A stretch of DNA of 45,765 bases from Sulfurimonas sp. (GTDB taxonomy: Bacteria; Campylobacterota; Campylobacteria; Campylobacterales; Sulfurimonadaceae). Positions 1 through 11,600 of this stretch are shown here, in pieces. Each line of letters starts with the position of its first letter. Within the stretch, counting starts at the first letter, position 1. The DNA is taken from the NCBI GenBank assembly GCA_016744115.1, contig JADGEZ010000018.1, positions 1-45,765 of the forward strand. The letters are read 5' to 3'. A program made the position numbers and the translations under genes. The notes under the pieces were generated by a model. It saw only the letters and a program-made list of their open reading frames with translations, did not search any database and had not been told where the DNA came from.

Positions 1-147
1 ATAACCCCAACCGTAGCTTTGGCTACGCTTGAGAATATTTGCCTTGATTAAAACTCTCTATAAAGTGCTGAGACATATAGGAGTTTTGCAAGAAGTCTAT
101 TAACATATCATACTGCTATAATGCCCTATTACTTATTTAAATAAGGG

Positions 148-858
148 CTATAGGAGGAATGAACTAGCAAGTCCAATCAGTCCACCAAATACTCCACCCC
201 AGACAATAAGCCAATCAAGATGTTGTTTAATGAGTTTTTGAACTATTTCTTTTACCATTTGCGGTGTTAATTCATCTAGTCTTGCGTCAATTACACTCTC
301 TATAGATGCTAACATATCATCATTGAGAGATGAGCTTTTCATATTTTTTTGTAAAGTTTCATTAAAGGCATTAGAATTTACGATTTTAATAACGGCTAAT
401 TTCATTTTTTGAGAAAATGGCTCACGAAGAGCATCAAGGGCGGGTTCACCGCCAAGCATTCCCAGCATTCCACCAAAAGATGATTCCATTACTGTTTTTG
501 AAAGTGCTTCAAATGCTAGTGAAAAGTCTGTTTCTTGGATTATGGGTTCTAAGTTTATCTTTTTTTCTTCATCTTGAAAAAATATTTCTAATTGTTCTCG
601 TGTAAAAAATTCATTCATCATAAGATTTTTTATAGTTTCTTTGAAAGCTTCAAACTGTGAGGGAATTACACCAGAACCATAAAGAAAAGGAACTTTTTCA
701 AAGAGCATGTGAATTGCAAGTTGATTAGTTATCGCACCTGAGAGGGCAAAGAGACCACTAAATAGTAAAAGGCTTGAGTACTCACCTTTGAGTGTAAATG
801 ACAGGGCTATGAGAGATAAAGCAACTAAGTTGGTAATTAAAGATTTATTGATTTTCAA
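148..858 (-). CDS. DUF445 family membrane protein
   Basis: This 236-residue protein has one hydrophobic segment near the N-terminus (about residues 8-50) and another at the extreme C-terminus (about 214-236), with a charged helical region between. The stretch GAITNQLAIHMLF (about 41-53) matches the signature of the DUF445 (YheB/YjiN-like) family of inner-membrane proteins, whose biochemical function is not established. The start is TTG at 858, preceded by AAGGA six bases upstream. The stop overlaps a short GCCC/GGGC inverted repeat with an AT-rich interior (123-148), which could be a weak terminator. It is divergent from the gene at 976. Family assignment is good; no role can be given. Confidence 0.75.
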   Translation of the reverse strand: MKINKSLITNLVALSLIALSFTLKGEYSSLLLFSGLFALSGAITNQLAIHMLFEKVPFLYGSGVIPSQFEAFKETIKNLMMNEFFTREQLEIFFQDEEKKINLEPIIQETDFSLAFEALSKTVMESSFGGMLGMLGGEPALDALREPFSQKMKLAVIKIVNSNAFNETLQKNMKSSSLNDDMLASIESVIDARLDELTPQMVKEIVQKLIKQHLDWLIVWGGVFGGLIGLASSFLL

Positions 859-975
859 ATTCTTTCCTTTTTTAAAAGTAGATTATACTAAAAACGCTAT
901 TATTATATTAAGATAACACAATATAGTTATTTAATGTGATAAAATATTAATCTAATTAAAACACCAGGAAGCAAA

Positions 976-1851
976 ATGAAATTTATACTTGCGATTTTTT
1001 TACTATCAACTCTATTATTCTCACTACAAAGACAAGTGATCGTTGGCTCTTATGCCATAAAAGATAATGCCCAAGATGCTTTAGTGATATTAAATAAACT
1101 GATTCAAACTAATGCAGGTCTTGGGGAGTTAGTGGAAAAAGAACAGTTAAAAGTTATGAATAAGCATATCGGTGATTACTCAGTGGTGAGTATAAAAGAA
1201 TTTGAATCTTATGTCCACACATACGAAATCATGAAAATGTTAAAACCCTATTATGATGATATTTATTCTATAGCTTATATTAACGGTGGTATTGAAAATA
1301 AAGAATACTTTAAAGATGTTGAGAAAAGGGCACTCGAAGAAACAAAGGCTATACAGCAAGAAGAAAAGAGTACATATAAAGAAATAATCATTGAAGAAAC
1401 AAATGTAATAGAACAAGAAGAAAAGAGAACATTTCAAGAAATTATTACAGAAGAAACAAAGGCAATACAAGAAGAAGAAGAAAAGAAAATGTTTCAAGAA
1501 ATAATTACAGAAGAAATCAAGGTAATAGAGCAAGAAAAAAAGATAAAAATTCAAGAAAAGATTGCCAAAAAAAGTAAACTAATATCTCAAGATGAAAGTA
1601 TAGAAGAATTACTTCCAATAGGTGAAAGTATAGAAGATAATACGATTGAAGAAGTTGTCCTTGTGGTTGAGCCGATGAATACTGCAAATGTGTTTTCTGA
1701 CAATAATTTCGAAGCGATAAATCCTGTGAGTGAAAAAAGTGATATTGATATCTATACCTACTATATTATCATTGGATTTATTTTTCTTCTTCTTATTTTA
1801 GGTGGAGTTATAATAAGTAAACAATTTATAGATAAAGGCACGAAAGAATGA
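976..1851 (+). CDS. SPOR-like, Glu-rich coiled-coil membrane protein
   Basis: A signal-like N-terminus (residues 1-18) is followed by about 80 residues with the pattern of a SPOR/peptidoglycan-binding fold: VIVGSYAIKDNAQDA, then YSVVSIKEF, then IYSIAYINGG. Residues 115-200 are a Lys/Glu-rich coiled coil built from about four imperfect 19-20 residue units containing EIITEETKAI. A single transmembrane helix lies near the end (about 258-280) with a short Lys-rich tail, so most of the protein should be periplasmic and tethered by its C-terminus. The start is ATG with AGGAAG upstream. Its stop overlaps the next gene in an ATGA junction, so the two are translationally coupled. The SPOR call is from pattern only; partnership with the RND permease is inferred from coupling. 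Confidence 0.6.
   Translation: MKFILAIFLLSTLLFSLQRQVIVGSYAIKDNAQDALVILNKLIQTNAGLGELVEKEQLKVMNKHIGDYSVVSIKEFESYVHTYEIMKMLKPYYDDIYSIAYINGGIENKEYFKDVEKRALEETKAIQQEEKSTYKEIIIEETNVIEQEEKRTFQEIITEETKAIQEEEEKKMFQEIITEEIKVIEQEKKIKIQEKIAKKSKLISQDESIEELLPIGESIEDNTIEEVVLVVEPMNTANVFSDNNFEAINPVSEKSDIDIYTYYIIIGFIFLLLILGGVIISKQFIDKGTKE
1321..1560 (+). repeat. Degenerate tandem repeat inside the coiled-coil gene
   Basis: About four imperfect units of 54-60 bases encode the Glu-rich heptad-like repeats. Units begin near 1321, 1369, 1426 and 1486. They are in frame and differ in length by whole codons, so copy-number change would lengthen or shorten the coil without a frameshift. Confidence 0.6.
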
Positions 1852-4800
1852 TAAATCAAATTGTAGAATACTTTATAGTAAACAAAAGATTAAATTATGC
1901 ACTTTTAATCTTTTTAGCCTATCTTGGATATAGCGCATATATAAATATTCCAAAAGAGATGTTTCCCCCTGTGCAACTAGACAAGATAAGTGTTAATGGC
2001 TCTTATGCAGGAGCAAGTGCCACAAATATGGACAAAATGGTAGTTCGAGATATAGAAGATGAACTCAACAATATAAACGGTATTAACAAATCCGAAACAA
2101 CTATAACTCCAGGTTCTTTTAAGATTATCCTTACTCTTAATGAAAATGCAAATAATATAAACTTACTTTCTAAAGTAAAAGACTCTATTGCTCTCTCAAA
2201 GCAGTTCTTACCATCGGATATGGATGAACCAATAGCTAAACTTCTTGATAAAACTAAGGCACTTATAAATTTGGCTGTATCATCAAATACACTTTCTTTA
2301 TCCGAGCTAACAGTAATCTCTCAAAACATAAAATCAAAACTCTCTAAGGTCAAAAATATAAGCGATATTTCTATTCGTGGTGATTCAGATGAAGAGATTC
2401 TAATTAGTATCAATTCTGAGGCTGTAATAGCCTATGGACTAGATCCATTAAATGTAATAGACGCAATTTCAAATCTTTCATATATCTTTCCTATAGGCAA
2501 AATTGAAGAAGCGGGAAGTTTTGCATTTATATCTACTACAAATGGCAAGTCTAACATACAAGAATATAAAGATAGCATCTTAAAAATAGGTGCTAAGTTT
2601 ATAAAACTCGGTGATATTGCTGAGCTAAAACAACACCATCCACAGACAAAAACACTTTCAACCTTTAATGCTAAGCAGACGCTCACTCTCATTATCTCAA
2701 AAGGAGAAGAGGGTAATGCTATTGAGCTTTCTAAAGAATTACGCTCAAAAATTAAAAAAATTGAGAAAAACTATGACGAAGTAAATTTTGATTTTTATAA
2801 AGATAGTTCCATCCCCATAGAGGACCGATTAGATACCGTTATATCAAACCTTATGTTTGGTTTGATTTTAGTATTTTTGTCTATGTTTATTTTGATAAAT
2901 CTTCGTATTGCATTTATTGTTGCGTTGGGGATACCATTTTCATTTATCATAGGGCTTTTATTTATTTACCATATGGGTTATTCTATAAATATTGTCTCAC
3001 TCTTAGGGGCTTTAATAGTGATAGGAATAGTTGTAGATGATGCGATAGTGGTAGGGGAAAATATCCAAAGACATATTGACGAGGGTATGGATAATCATGC
3101 GGCTTCCGTACTTGGTGTAAAAGAGATGATCTTACCTATTAGTCTCGCTACTGTGACAACGGCAGTGGCATTTTTACCAATGTTCATGCTTCATGGTGAG
3201 ATTGCTCTTTTTCTTATAATGGTTCCTATAGTGGTTGTAATGATTTTAATAGGTTCTTTAATTGAGAGTTTTTTCTTTTTACCATTACATGCTTCAGAAC
3301 TTTTAAAAAAGAGTAAAAATTTTGTAGATTGGAAACCATTTCAAAATTTATATGAGAGCATCTTAAGATTTAACATAGAATATAAAAAAATATTTTTAGT
3401 TTTATTTTTGATACTTATTCCTATCTTTACAGTAATTACAGCTAAGTCAATGCAGTTTCAATTTTTTCCAAATTTTGATGGAAATAACCTTTATATATCT
3501 GGTAAGCTAGATATAAATACACCTATTGAAGAGACTTTTAAAATTGCAAAAGAGATTGAAAAAACTATGATAGCTCACTCTGATGAATTTTCAATCAAGA
3601 CAACTTCTATGACAACTGGATATAGACGAAGTTTAGCGGGTGAGACAGAATTAAATAATAATGTATTCTACATTACATTAGAGCTTTATGACAGGATAGA
3701 AACAAATTGGATTAATAAATATATAAATCCAGTCTTAGACTTTAGTTTTGATTTTGATGATTCTAATGCTAAGCGTAAAGATAAAACCTTTGTTTTAGCA
3801 CCTCGTGCAAGTGAACTCATAGAACCATTTATAAAAAAATATAATATGACTGAATTAGGTGTTCAAGAAGATAAAGCGGGACTTATAAGTAGCGACATTC
3901 AAATAAATCTCTCAGGAAGTAACGATAAGGCATTAGAACAGGCTGTTGCAAAAATTTCTAAAGAGATAGTAAAAGTCAAAGGTGTGGTAAACCATAGTGA
4001 CAATATTAGATACGGAAAGATGGAGTATAAGATACAAATAAATTCCTATGGAGAGTATCTAGGGCTTAGTGAAGCATCTATTTCACGAACTTTAAGTAAT
4101 TATTTTTTGCAAAAACGCCAAAGCACTACCTTTAATAACTCAGGTGTTATGGAGATTAAAACAGAAGATAGTAATAAAGATAAAACACAAAGCTTACTCA
4201 ATTTTAATCTTCCTATTGGTGATGGAACATATGTAAAACTAATAGATATTGCTAAAATCATAAAAATAAGAGATTATGAAAAAATAAATAAGCTCAATGG
4301 AAATATTGTAAAAATCATATATGCAAAAGTAGATAAGCGTATTAGCACTCCAAGTGAGGTTTTAGTTTCACTTGAAAATATTTTGTCTGAAGTTTCAGCA
4401 TCAGGTATAGAGGTGAATTTGTTGGGTGAAAAAGAGAAAAATAAACAGCTTAAATCAGATATGAAAGATACATCTATAATCGCTGTATCTTTAATATTTC
4501 TAACACTTCTTTTAATCTTTTCAAAAATAAAATATGTGCTAATGATTATGAGTGTTATCCCACTTTCTATATTAGGTGCATTACTTGGACATAAGTTACT
4601 GGGTATAAATCTAACAATGCCATCTTTGATTGGGATACTAGGACTCGCAGGAGTTGTTATAAATGATGGTATCATTATGCTTGATTTCCTTCGTGGAACT
4701 CATAAAAGTGAAGAGTTTTTTACGCGTGCGAAACTAAGACTTCGTCCTATTATAATAACATCTGTGACAACATTTTTAGGTTTATTTACCTTGATTTTTT

Positions 4801-4940
4801 ATGCGAGTGGTCAGGCGGTTATTCTACAGCCTATCGCTATATCTATTGGTTTTGGATTATTATGGGGGACAATTTTAAATCTTATTTATTTACCAACGCT
4901 TTATGCGATGGTAAATAATATTAGTGCTAAAAAGATTTAA
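1848..4940 (+). CDS. RND-family (AcrB/HAE-like) efflux permease
   Basis: This 1030-residue protein has the usual RND length and layout: one N-terminal transmembrane helix, a large periplasmic loop, a block of helices (about 330-535), a second large loop, and a C-terminal helix block (about 880-1025). The TM4 proton-relay pair is present as D397-D398 in [14 protein letters not shown]. The TM10 position that carries Lys940 in AcrB reads Asn in [13 protein letters not shown], as in a large RND subfamily. The substrate is unknown. No periplasmic adaptor or outer-membrane channel gene lies next to it; instead it is coupled by an ATGA overlap to the SPOR-like coiled-coil gene. The stop overlaps that of the convergent chemoreceptor at 4937. 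Confidence 0.88.
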   Translation: MINQIVEYFIVNKRLNYALLIFLAYLGYSAYINIPKEMFPPVQLDKISVNGSYAGASATNMDKMVVRDIEDELNNINGINKSETTITPGSFKIILTLNENANNINLLSKVKDSIALSKQFLPSDMDEPIAKLLDKTKALINLAVSSNTLSLSELTVISQNIKSKLSKVKNISDISIRGDSDEEILISINSEAVIAYGLDPLNVIDAISNLSYIFPIGKIEEAGSFAFISTTNGKSNIQEYKDSILKIGAKFIKLGDIAELKQHHPQTKTLSTFNAKQTLTLIISKGEEGNAIELSKELRSKIKKIEKNYDEVNFDFYKDSSIPIEDRLDTVISNLMFGLILVFLSMFILINLRIAFIVALGIPFSFIIGLLFIYHMGYSINIVSLLGALIVIGIVVDDAIVVGENIQRHIDEGMDNHAASVLGVKEMILPISLATVTTAVAFLPMFMLHGEIALFLIMVPIVVVMILIGSLIESFFFLPLHASELLKKSKNFVDWKPFQNLYESILRFNIEYKKIFLVLFLILIPIFTVITAKSMQFQFFPNFDGNNLYISGKLDINTPIEETFKIAKEIEKTMIAHSDEFSIKTTSMTTGYRRSLAGETELNNNVFYITLELYDRIETNWINKYINPVLDFSFDFDDSNAKRKDKTFVLAPRASELIEPFIKKYNMTELGVQEDKAGLISSDIQINLSGSNDKALEQAVAKISKEIVKVKGVVNHSDNIRYGKMEYKIQINSYGEYLGLSEASISRTLSNYFLQKRQSTTFNNSGVMEIKTEDSNKDKTQSLLNFNLPIGDGTYVKLIDIAKIIKIRDYEKINKLNGNIVKIIYAKVDKRISTPSEVLVSLENILSEVSASGIEVNLLGEKEKNKQLKSDMKDTSIIAVSLIFLTLLLIFSKIKYVLMIMSVIPLSILGALLGHKLLGINLTMPSLIGILGLAGVVINDGIIMLDFLRGTHKSEEFFTRAKLRLRPIIITSVTTFLGLFTLIFYASGQAVILQPIAISIGFGLLWGTILNLIYLPTLYAMVNNISAKKI

Positions 4941-7084
4941 AGCTTATTGAGTATTAAAAATAATTCTTGTGAACTTTTTTCAGCACTCGTAAAAGTCTCT
5001 ATGATTTTATCAGCATTTTTAATTGCACCAGATTTAATAAGTTCTGGAACATGCCTTATACTTGTATGAATAGCTTTATGTGGAGTGTTTATTTGATTGT
5101 AGATATGAGATGTACCGAATACTTCTTTACCTTTGGCTACATACCATTTTCCAAACCTACAACTATTTGAGTCAGAAAAAGTATGATTATCTGTATCTTT
5201 AAAAACAGCGTCATAAGCAGAAAGTTTAAAGGCAATATGATCTATTTTTGCAAGATTCAAGAACATTTTACTAGATATTCTTTCATTTTCATCTTTGATA
5301 ATATGAGCACTTTGAACTAATTTATGAAGGTTTGTATTAAAACTACCTAGTTTTTCTAATGATGAACCTATTTCTGTATCCATTTCTTCTGAAAATTCTT
5401 GCATAGAAGAAGAATTTTGTTTAAGAAGATTAATATTTACTTCAACCTCACTTGTAGCTTTTTGTGTTCTCTCAGCAAGTTTTCTAACCTCATCAGCTAC
5501 AACAGCAAATCCACGACCATGCTCACCTGCTCGTGCTGCTTCAATAGCCGCATTTAAAGCAAGTAGGTTTGTTTGATCTGAAATATCTTTAATCAATGAT
5601 ATAACATTTGTAATTTCATTGACACTCTTGTTAAGTTGATCTGAGTTTTCTCTACTTTCTTGCATCTTATGAGAAATGTTGTCGAGTGAATTTCCCATTT
5701 GAGAGGTTGATTCTTTTACCTCTTCTACTATTAATTCTGTTTGCATATTTTGTTGATTGATATTATCAATAGCTTCCATGTTTCCTGTCATACCATCTTG
5801 AACTAGGGAAAGACCAGAGATTGCACCTTCACTCAAGAGGTCTGTAAGTCGAAGGGTTAAGTTGTTCTTATCGAGCTGTATTTGAATTTCTTTTTCATGT
5901 TCTTTAGATTGGATAAGAGCATTATTTGCATTTTTTATAGCAGTATTGGCTGCATTTACTGTTAGGTTTGCTGCTTTAATAATAGTAGCAATTTCATCAT
6001 GACTCAAACATGTAATAACTTTTGAGAAATCATTTGAAGTAACAATATCTTCAAGAGCATCTTTAAAATTAAAGATTCTAGTGATCAGATCCTTAGAAAC
6101 TAATATTCCAGAACCTAAAACAAAAATCATAATAATGATATTTAGAGCTATGTTGAGTGTCATATTTAAAGATGAATCTTTCTTTAAACCTTCCACTAAA
6201 AATAAAACTTCTTGGGATAAATGTGTTTCAACTTTTTTTAGTAAATCTATTTTTATACTAACCTCTTTAAACCATACCGAGGCATCTATATTAAAACCTC
6301 CATCCATATTTGAAAGAGCTATTTTTCTCATCCGATTTACTTCATCTATAGAACTCCCAACTAATGTATTTTTATAAAATTCTCGGTTCTTATTTGTTGC
6401 TAAAAATAAATATCTGTTCATGTAAGCATCTTGAAGGCTTATCAATTTTACTAATTTGGCATAAAAAGTAGATGGAAAAGAATCACGAGCAAAAATAGCT
6501 GTTAAAACAGCTCTTTCTATACCAGCTCTTTCTTTTGAATATAGGTAGTTTGTGAAAGCGTTTAGGGAGGTAGTTATCTTTTTATTTGAACTCATTTTAG
6601 CAATATGAGCTATAGTCTCTAAAAAAGCACCATTCATAAGTGTGTAATAAGATACAGCTTCGGACACATTCAATGACAATGAAGAAATTTTAGATCTGTT
6701 TTCTTCAATCTGTGAAAGTTGATTAAGTGCATCTCTTAATCTATCTTGCATCTCTTGAGGATAAAATGAAAAATCCATTGTTTTATAAAATGTAAGCATA
6801 TTTGCTTTTAAAGCATCAGTATTTTGACGAATTAAAAGAAGTTTATTTGAAAATTTTTCCCCTTTTGAGCCAATAAATCCAGCAGAAGCCCCACGCTCTT
6901 TTTGTGTATTATGCACTAAAGCACTTATCTTGGTTGCAAAAATTGCAACTTCTTGTATTTTTGTAAGTTTTTGAACTTGTGAATAATTTTTATATATATT
7001 TAGGCTTAGAAGTATAAATATGATTAAAGCTGGTATTGTAATAATTAAAGCCATTTTAGACTTTATTGATAAGTTATTTAGCAT
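4937..7084 (-). CDS. Methyl-accepting chemotaxis protein with NIT sensor and CZB domain
   Basis: In order: a transmembrane helix at the N-terminus, a periplasmic helical NIT-type domain (nitrate/nitrite-sensing family; motif [12 protein letters not shown]), a second transmembrane helix, a degenerate HAMP region, the MCP signalling domain with its conserved tip ([20 protein letters not shown]), and a C-terminal CZB zinc-binding domain ([19 protein letters not shown], then HKAIH supplying the His/Cys ligands). It should report a periplasmic ligand to CheA/CheW. An upstream in-frame start exists at 7129, but ATG 7084 has AAGGA eight bases before it and gives the expected short cytoplasmic N-terminus, so 7084 was chosen (715 residues). 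NIT ligands are known for only a few members; nitrate or nitrite is a hypothesis here. Confidence 0.88.
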   Translation of the reverse strand: MLNNLSIKSKMALIITIPALIIFILLSLNIYKNYSQVQKLTKIQEVAIFATKISALVHNTQKERGASAGFIGSKGEKFSNKLLLIRQNTDALKANMLTFYKTMDFSFYPQEMQDRLRDALNQLSQIEENRSKISSLSLNVSEAVSYYTLMNGAFLETIAHIAKMSSNKKITTSLNAFTNYLYSKERAGIERAVLTAIFARDSFPSTFYAKLVKLISLQDAYMNRYLFLATNKNREFYKNTLVGSSIDEVNRMRKIALSNMDGGFNIDASVWFKEVSIKIDLLKKVETHLSQEVLFLVEGLKKDSSLNMTLNIALNIIIMIFVLGSGILVSKDLITRIFNFKDALEDIVTSNDFSKVITCLSHDEIATIIKAANLTVNAANTAIKNANNALIQSKEHEKEIQIQLDKNNLTLRLTDLLSEGAISGLSLVQDGMTGNMEAIDNINQQNMQTELIVEEVKESTSQMGNSLDNISHKMQESRENSDQLNKSVNEITNVISLIKDISDQTNLLALNAAIEAARAGEHGRGFAVVADEVRKLAERTQKATSEVEVNINLLKQNSSSMQEFSEEMDTEIGSSLEKLGSFNTNLHKLVQSAHIIKDENERISSKMFLNLAKIDHIAFKLSAYDAVFKDTDNHTFSDSNSCRFGKWYVAKGKEVFGTSHIYNQINTPHKAIHTSIRHVPELIKSGAIKNADKIIETFTSAEKSSQELFLILNKL

Positions 7085-7138
7085 GGAAATCCTTGTGATT
7101 TTTAGTCTTGTACACATTCTATCACTCATGCAAGATGC

Positions 7139-7258
7139 TTAGTATATAAAAAGTAAATATAAAACAGCCCAAAGTAAAAATATAATAAATCCTAAAACAC
7201 TAAAGGTAATAACAATCCTCAGTGTAAGGTAAAAAAGAAATTTGAGAAATGTTGGCAT
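7139..7258 (-). CDS. Possible 39-residue single-pass membrane peptide
   Basis: A short open frame starts at ATG 7258, 16 bases after the rhodanese gene's stop, and ends with TAA at 7139. It encodes MPTFLKFLFYLTLRIVITF followed by a strongly hydrophobic stretch ending LLFIY, so nearly the whole peptide could span the membrane. There is no strong Shine-Dalgarno sequence, so expression would rely on coupling to the upstream gene. AT-rich DNA can produce hydrophobic frames by chance, so this is tentative. Confidence 0.4.
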   Translation of the reverse strand: MPTFLKFLFYLTLRIVITFSVLGFIIFLLWAVLYLLFIY

Positions 7259-7274
7259 ACTTTTAAGTAAATGT

Positions 7275-7673
7275 TTATTTATAATCTACAAAGTTTAAAT
7301 CTGCATAATCCATCCGATGGATTTTTATTCCACCTGTCACATTGGTTACCTTATAATTATATGTATCAGAAAGAAATACAGCAATCATTTTAGTTCTACT
7401 ACCAGTACGACAAATGAGGGCAAAAGGTTTTTTTGTATCTACTTTAGAATTTAAAGCTGCTAAAAAAGCAGGGATATTGTATTGACCTTTTTCATTAAAA
7501 AATTCTATAGGGATAGTTCCTTTAAGTATTCCAGTTTCCTTCCATTCTCCTACTGTGCGTATATCAACCATGGGTATTTTAGAATCAAGAAGTTTTTGCG
7601 TTAGATATTCGTTCTTAAGTTGAGCACATAAAGATGCAACAAGTACTAAAAATAATAATATAATTTTTTTCAT
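7275..7673 (-). CDS. Periplasmic rhodanese-like domain protein
   Basis: A cleavable signal peptide (residues 1-18, ending near SLCAQ) precedes a single rhodanese domain. The fold markers are VDIRTVGEWKETGILKGTIP and the active-site loop CRTGSR with the catalytic Cys near residue 88. Such exported single-domain rhodaneses bind or transfer sulfane sulfur, or act as redox/sulfur carriers outside the cytoplasm; which applies cannot be told here. The start is ATG with GGA eight bases upstream. It is the first of two closely spaced minus-strand frames, the tiny membrane ORF being next. Confidence 0.8.
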   Translation of the reverse strand: MKKIILLFLVLVASLCAQLKNEYLTQKLLDSKIPMVDIRTVGEWKETGILKGTIPIEFFNEKGQYNIPAFLAALNSKVDTKKPFALICRTGSRTKMIAVFLSDTYNYKVTNVTGGIKIHRMDYADLNFVDYK

Positions 7674-7736
7674 TTTTTTCCAATAAAGTTATTTTCAGAA
7701 TTATAGCAAATTTTCTGCAAGTTTAGTTTTTCTTGT

Positions 7737-8186
7737 TTAATAGGATAACTTCAAATCTTTTTTATTAAGTCTAATAACTTTTTTTAAATCATAATCATAA
7801 AATGTAATGTGTGTTCTGCCATTGTAATACACATCACCTTTATAGACATACCTTGAATCATGATAAGTTACATTTTTTGTCATAAACAAGGTCGAAGCGA
7901 CTTTGTAGCCTATGGGTTGAATTAATGTTGATAAAGAAAGAGCAAAAAATCCGCCAATTACGATTAGGCTAAGTTTAGTATTTTCAATATAGGTTATTAA
8001 AATTCCAAAAAAAACTGAAAATAAAAGATAAATATAGATATTTTGATGATCTGCAAAAAAAGGATTATAATATAAATCTATTTTATAAAAGTCTATATAA
8101 TTTAACTTCATTCCTAAAAATAAAAAAAAATCAACAAAAAAAGTAAAAAATGCACCACTTAAAAATGCTTGAACTGCTTTAGTCAT
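7737..8186 (-). CDS. Hypothetical small integral membrane protein
   Basis: This 149-residue protein has three predicted transmembrane helices (about 6-24, 50-65 and 70-90) followed by a soluble tail of about 55 residues containing a repeated aromatic/charged pattern (VYKGDVYYNGRTHITFYDYDL). I do not recognise the family. Its ATG overlaps the stop of the YrdC-like gene (ATGA), so it is co-translated with that gene, downstream of carB. No function is proposed. Confidence 0.6.
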   Translation of the reverse strand: MTKAVQAFLSGAFFTFFVDFFLFLGMKLNYIDFYKIDLYYNPFFADHQNIYIYLLFSVFFGILITYIENTKLSLIVIGGFFALSLSTLIQPIGYKVASTLFMTKNVTYHDSRYVYKGDVYYNGRTHITFYDYDLKKVIRLNKKDLKLSY

Positions 8187-8653
8187 CGAAGCCTCACTTG
8201 TGTAGTATTGTTAATTTTAAATAAGGACGATGAAGAGTTTTCATGAAGTCCATTCTTGTCTTGTATTATTATATCCGTTTTATGTTCACAAAATTTTAAA
8301 TCAAATTTTTTCCCTGATTGGTTAGCAGATGTCGAATAGTTCCATTTTAAATTTTTAAGAATTTTTGAATCTAAAGTGGTTTTTGCAATTCTAAAAGCTT
8401 TATTTTTGATTATGAAACTTATTTTTTTTGAACGACGAACTAAATTTCTTCTCTTGAATGGGACTCTATTATTATCATTTAAAAAATGACTTAGACTAGA
8501 ATAGACTATGATAAATGTTTTTGAAGAATCACGAGATTTAATGCTGAAGAGTTTATTGGCATCTTGAGAAACAAAACCAACAGTAGTGTCGGTTTGTGTT
8601 AGAATTATAGGGCTTATACTAAAAAGTCTTGAAGTGCTTTTGGATTTGACCAT
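8183..8653 (-). CDS. Short Sua5/YciO/YrdC-like protein
   Basis: Conserved traces of the YrdC fold are visible: [15 protein letters not shown] near residue 18 (the family's PTDT.YG motif), [10 protein letters not shown] (the KxR signature), and [12 protein letters not shown] near residue 107 (SxN signature). At 156 residues it is shorter than typical TsaC/YrdC (about 190) and much shorter than Sua5. Full-length relatives make threonylcarbamoyl-adenylate for tRNA t6A. Whether this short version keeps that activity is uncertain, and a complete TsaC may lie elsewhere. The ATG at 8653 lies 40 bases inside the end of carB in another frame; no other ATG exists downstream. Confidence 0.6.
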   Translation of the reverse strand: MVKSKSTSRLFSISPIILTQTDTTVGFVSQDANKLFSIKSRDSSKTFIIVYSSLSHFLNDNNRVPFKRRNLVRRSKKISFIIKNKAFRIAKTTLDSKILKNLKWNYSTSANQSGKKFDLKFCEHKTDIIIQDKNGLHENSSSSLFKINNTTQVRLR

Positions 8654-11600
8654 GAATCATCTTTCATTGCATCAAGTGCTAAGATTAAGGCTCTTGCAGC
8701 ACTAAGTGTTGTAAAGTATGGAATATTTCTTTTAAGAACTTCTTGACGGATGACTATTGCATCTTTTTTAGATGTGTTGTTATCTGATGTATTAATTGCC
8801 ATTGATATTTCGTCATTTTTCATGCTATCTTCAATATTTGGGCGACCTTGAGATATTTTAAGAACGCTATCACAAGGGATATTATCTTTTTCTAAAATAC
8901 ATTGAGTTCCTTGTGTAGCAAGAAGTTTAAAGCCATGTTTGACAAGTCCTGCGGCAATTTCTGAAGCATATTTTTTATCAGCATCCACAAAGGAGAGAAA
9001 ACAAGTGCCTTGTGTTGGGATAATATTTCCAGCAGAGAGTTGAGATTTTGCAAAACTTATACCAAAGTTTGAGCTAATTCCCATAACTTCACCCGTTGAT
9101 TTCATCTCAGGACTTAGAACTAAATCAGCACCAATAAGTTTATGAAAAGGAAATACTGCTTCTTTTACGCTAACATGACCTTTTAATTTCGGCTTAAGAA
9201 GACCATTTTGTTCTGTTAGTATGTTGTATGTATCATAATAATCTAAAGAATCTCTAAGAGTCTCCCCAAGCATTACTCTAGTAGCAACTTTTGCTAAAGG
9301 CATCCCTGTAGCTTTTGAAACAAAGGGAACTGTTCTTGATGCACGAGGATTTACTTCTATGAGATAGATTTCATCTTGATAGATTGCATATTGAACATTC
9401 ATAAGTCCAATCACTCCAAGACCCAGTGCAATGGTTTTAGTTTGTTGCTCCACTTTCTCTATCATTGTATCGCAGAGACTAACAGGAGGAAGTGAACATG
9501 CAGAATCCCCAGAGTGGATACCAGCTTCCTCTATATGTTGCATCACCGAGCCAATATATACATCTTCTCCATCACAGATAGCATCAACATCCAGTTCTAT
9601 TGCCTGATCTAAAAACTTATCAATTAAAACGGGGGCTTCATTTGAAACTGAAATAGCTAAGGTCATGTATTCATCTAACTCTTCATGGCTATAAACGATT
9701 TTCATACCACGCCCACCAAGAACAAAAGAGGGGCGAACAAGCACAGGAAAACCTAATTTCTCAGCGATTGGACCTGCCTCTTCTTTTTTACGAGCCAGTC
9801 CATTTTTTGGTTGTTTTAATCCATATTTTATAGCAAAATTGGAAAACTGTTCTCTATCCTCAGCTAAATCAATTACACCCGAAGGAGTTCCTGCAATTTT
9901 TGCACCAATTTTTGTAAGTGCATCGGCGAGTTTAAGAGGAGTTTGTCCACCAAAATGAACGATGATACCATCAGGCTGTTCATTTTCTATAACCTCACGA
10001 ACATGTTCAAAATCAATAGGTTCAAAATATAAAACATCCGAAGTATCATAATCAGTTGAAACAGTTTCAGGGTTACAGTTATACATGATACACTCGATAT
10101 CCATCTCTTTGAGTGCAAATGCTGCATGAACACAACAGTAATCAAACTCTATACCTTGACCTATTCTATTTGGACCACCCCCTAAGATGAGAACTTTTCG
10201 TTTATCACTTATACGGTTTTTTACATTTGGAAGTTGGCTTATGTTTGTTGTTGAGTAAAGGTAGGGAGTAAGTGCTTTAAATTCAGCAGAACATGTATCA
10301 ACTTCGTTATATTCTAGTGATACACCAAGAGATTTTCTTTTATCATATACTTCATTTTCATTCACTAAATGATTTGAGTTTTTAGTAATGAGTTGGGATA
10401 TTCTTTTATCTGAAAAACCATCTACTTTAAGGTTTCTCATCAAGTGAGCATCAAAGAGTACTTTATCCGTAATTTTACTTTCACTATCAATCAATTCTTG
10501 AATCTGATAAAGAAACCAAGGGTCTATTTGACAAGTATCAAACATCTCCTCTATAGTCATACCACGGCGAAAACCCTCAGCTACATAAAGAATACGATCT
10601 GCATTAGGACGACGAATTTCATGTTTAATAAATTCTATATCTGCATCAATCTCATCAAAACCACAAAGTTCAGTTTCAAGTGAACAAAGTGCCTTTTGAA
10701 TAGACTCTTTAAATGTACGACCTATTGCCATGACCTCGCCAACAGACTTCATACTTGTACTTAAGGTACTTACAGCTTCTGGAAATTTTTCAAATGTAAA
10801 ACGAGGAATCTTTGTAACAACATAATCAATTACAGGCTCAAACGCTGCAGGAGTTCCTGTAATGTCATTTGTTATCTCATCGAGTGTATATCCAACAGCA
10901 AGGAGTGTAGCCACCTTTGCGATAGGGTAACCAGTTGCCTTTGAAGCAAGTGCAGATGAGCGTGAAACACGAGGATTCATCTCAATGACAATCATTCTTC
11001 CTGTTTTAGGACAGATTGAAAATTGGACATTTGATCCACCGGTATCAACGCCTATTTCTCTTAAAATTGCAAAACTTGTGTTACGCATTCTTTGGTATTC
11101 TTTATCTGTAAGTGTGAGTGCTGGTGCTACAGTGATTGAATCACCAGTATGCACACCCATAGGATCAAAATTTTCAATTGCACAAATGATAATACAGTTA
11201 TCAGCCTTATCTCGGATAACTTCCATCTCGTACTCTTTCCAACCAAGCATAGATTCCATAATTTCTATCTCGTTTACAGGAGAAGCTGAAATACCTTCTT
11301 GTGCCAGTTTTTTAAACTCTTCCATATTATATGCTACACCGGAACCACCACCAGCAAGGGTAAAAGAAGCTCTACTTATAACAGGAAAACCTATCTCTTT
11401 TACTGCTTGGATAGCTTCATCAACACTATAAGCGTTACGACTTTTTGGTAAATCCATACCAATCTTTAGCATAGCTTCATTAAAGGCTGAACGATCTTCG
11501 CCTTTATGAATAGCTTCAGGACTTGCACCTAGAAATTTTATATCCTCTAGCATACCTTTTTCATACATGGAAGTTGCAACATTAAGGGCTGTTTGTCCAC

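Noticed and set aside
13-30. CGTAGC-TTTG-GCTACG hairpin near the left edge.
   Set aside because: No U-run and no gene end beside it, so it cannot be called a terminator or RNA.
81-102. GAGTTTTGCAAGAAGTCTA resembles the terminal repeat of some IS5-type elements.
   Set aside because: Recalled from general pattern only; no second end, target duplication or transposase frame is visible in the 147 bases available.
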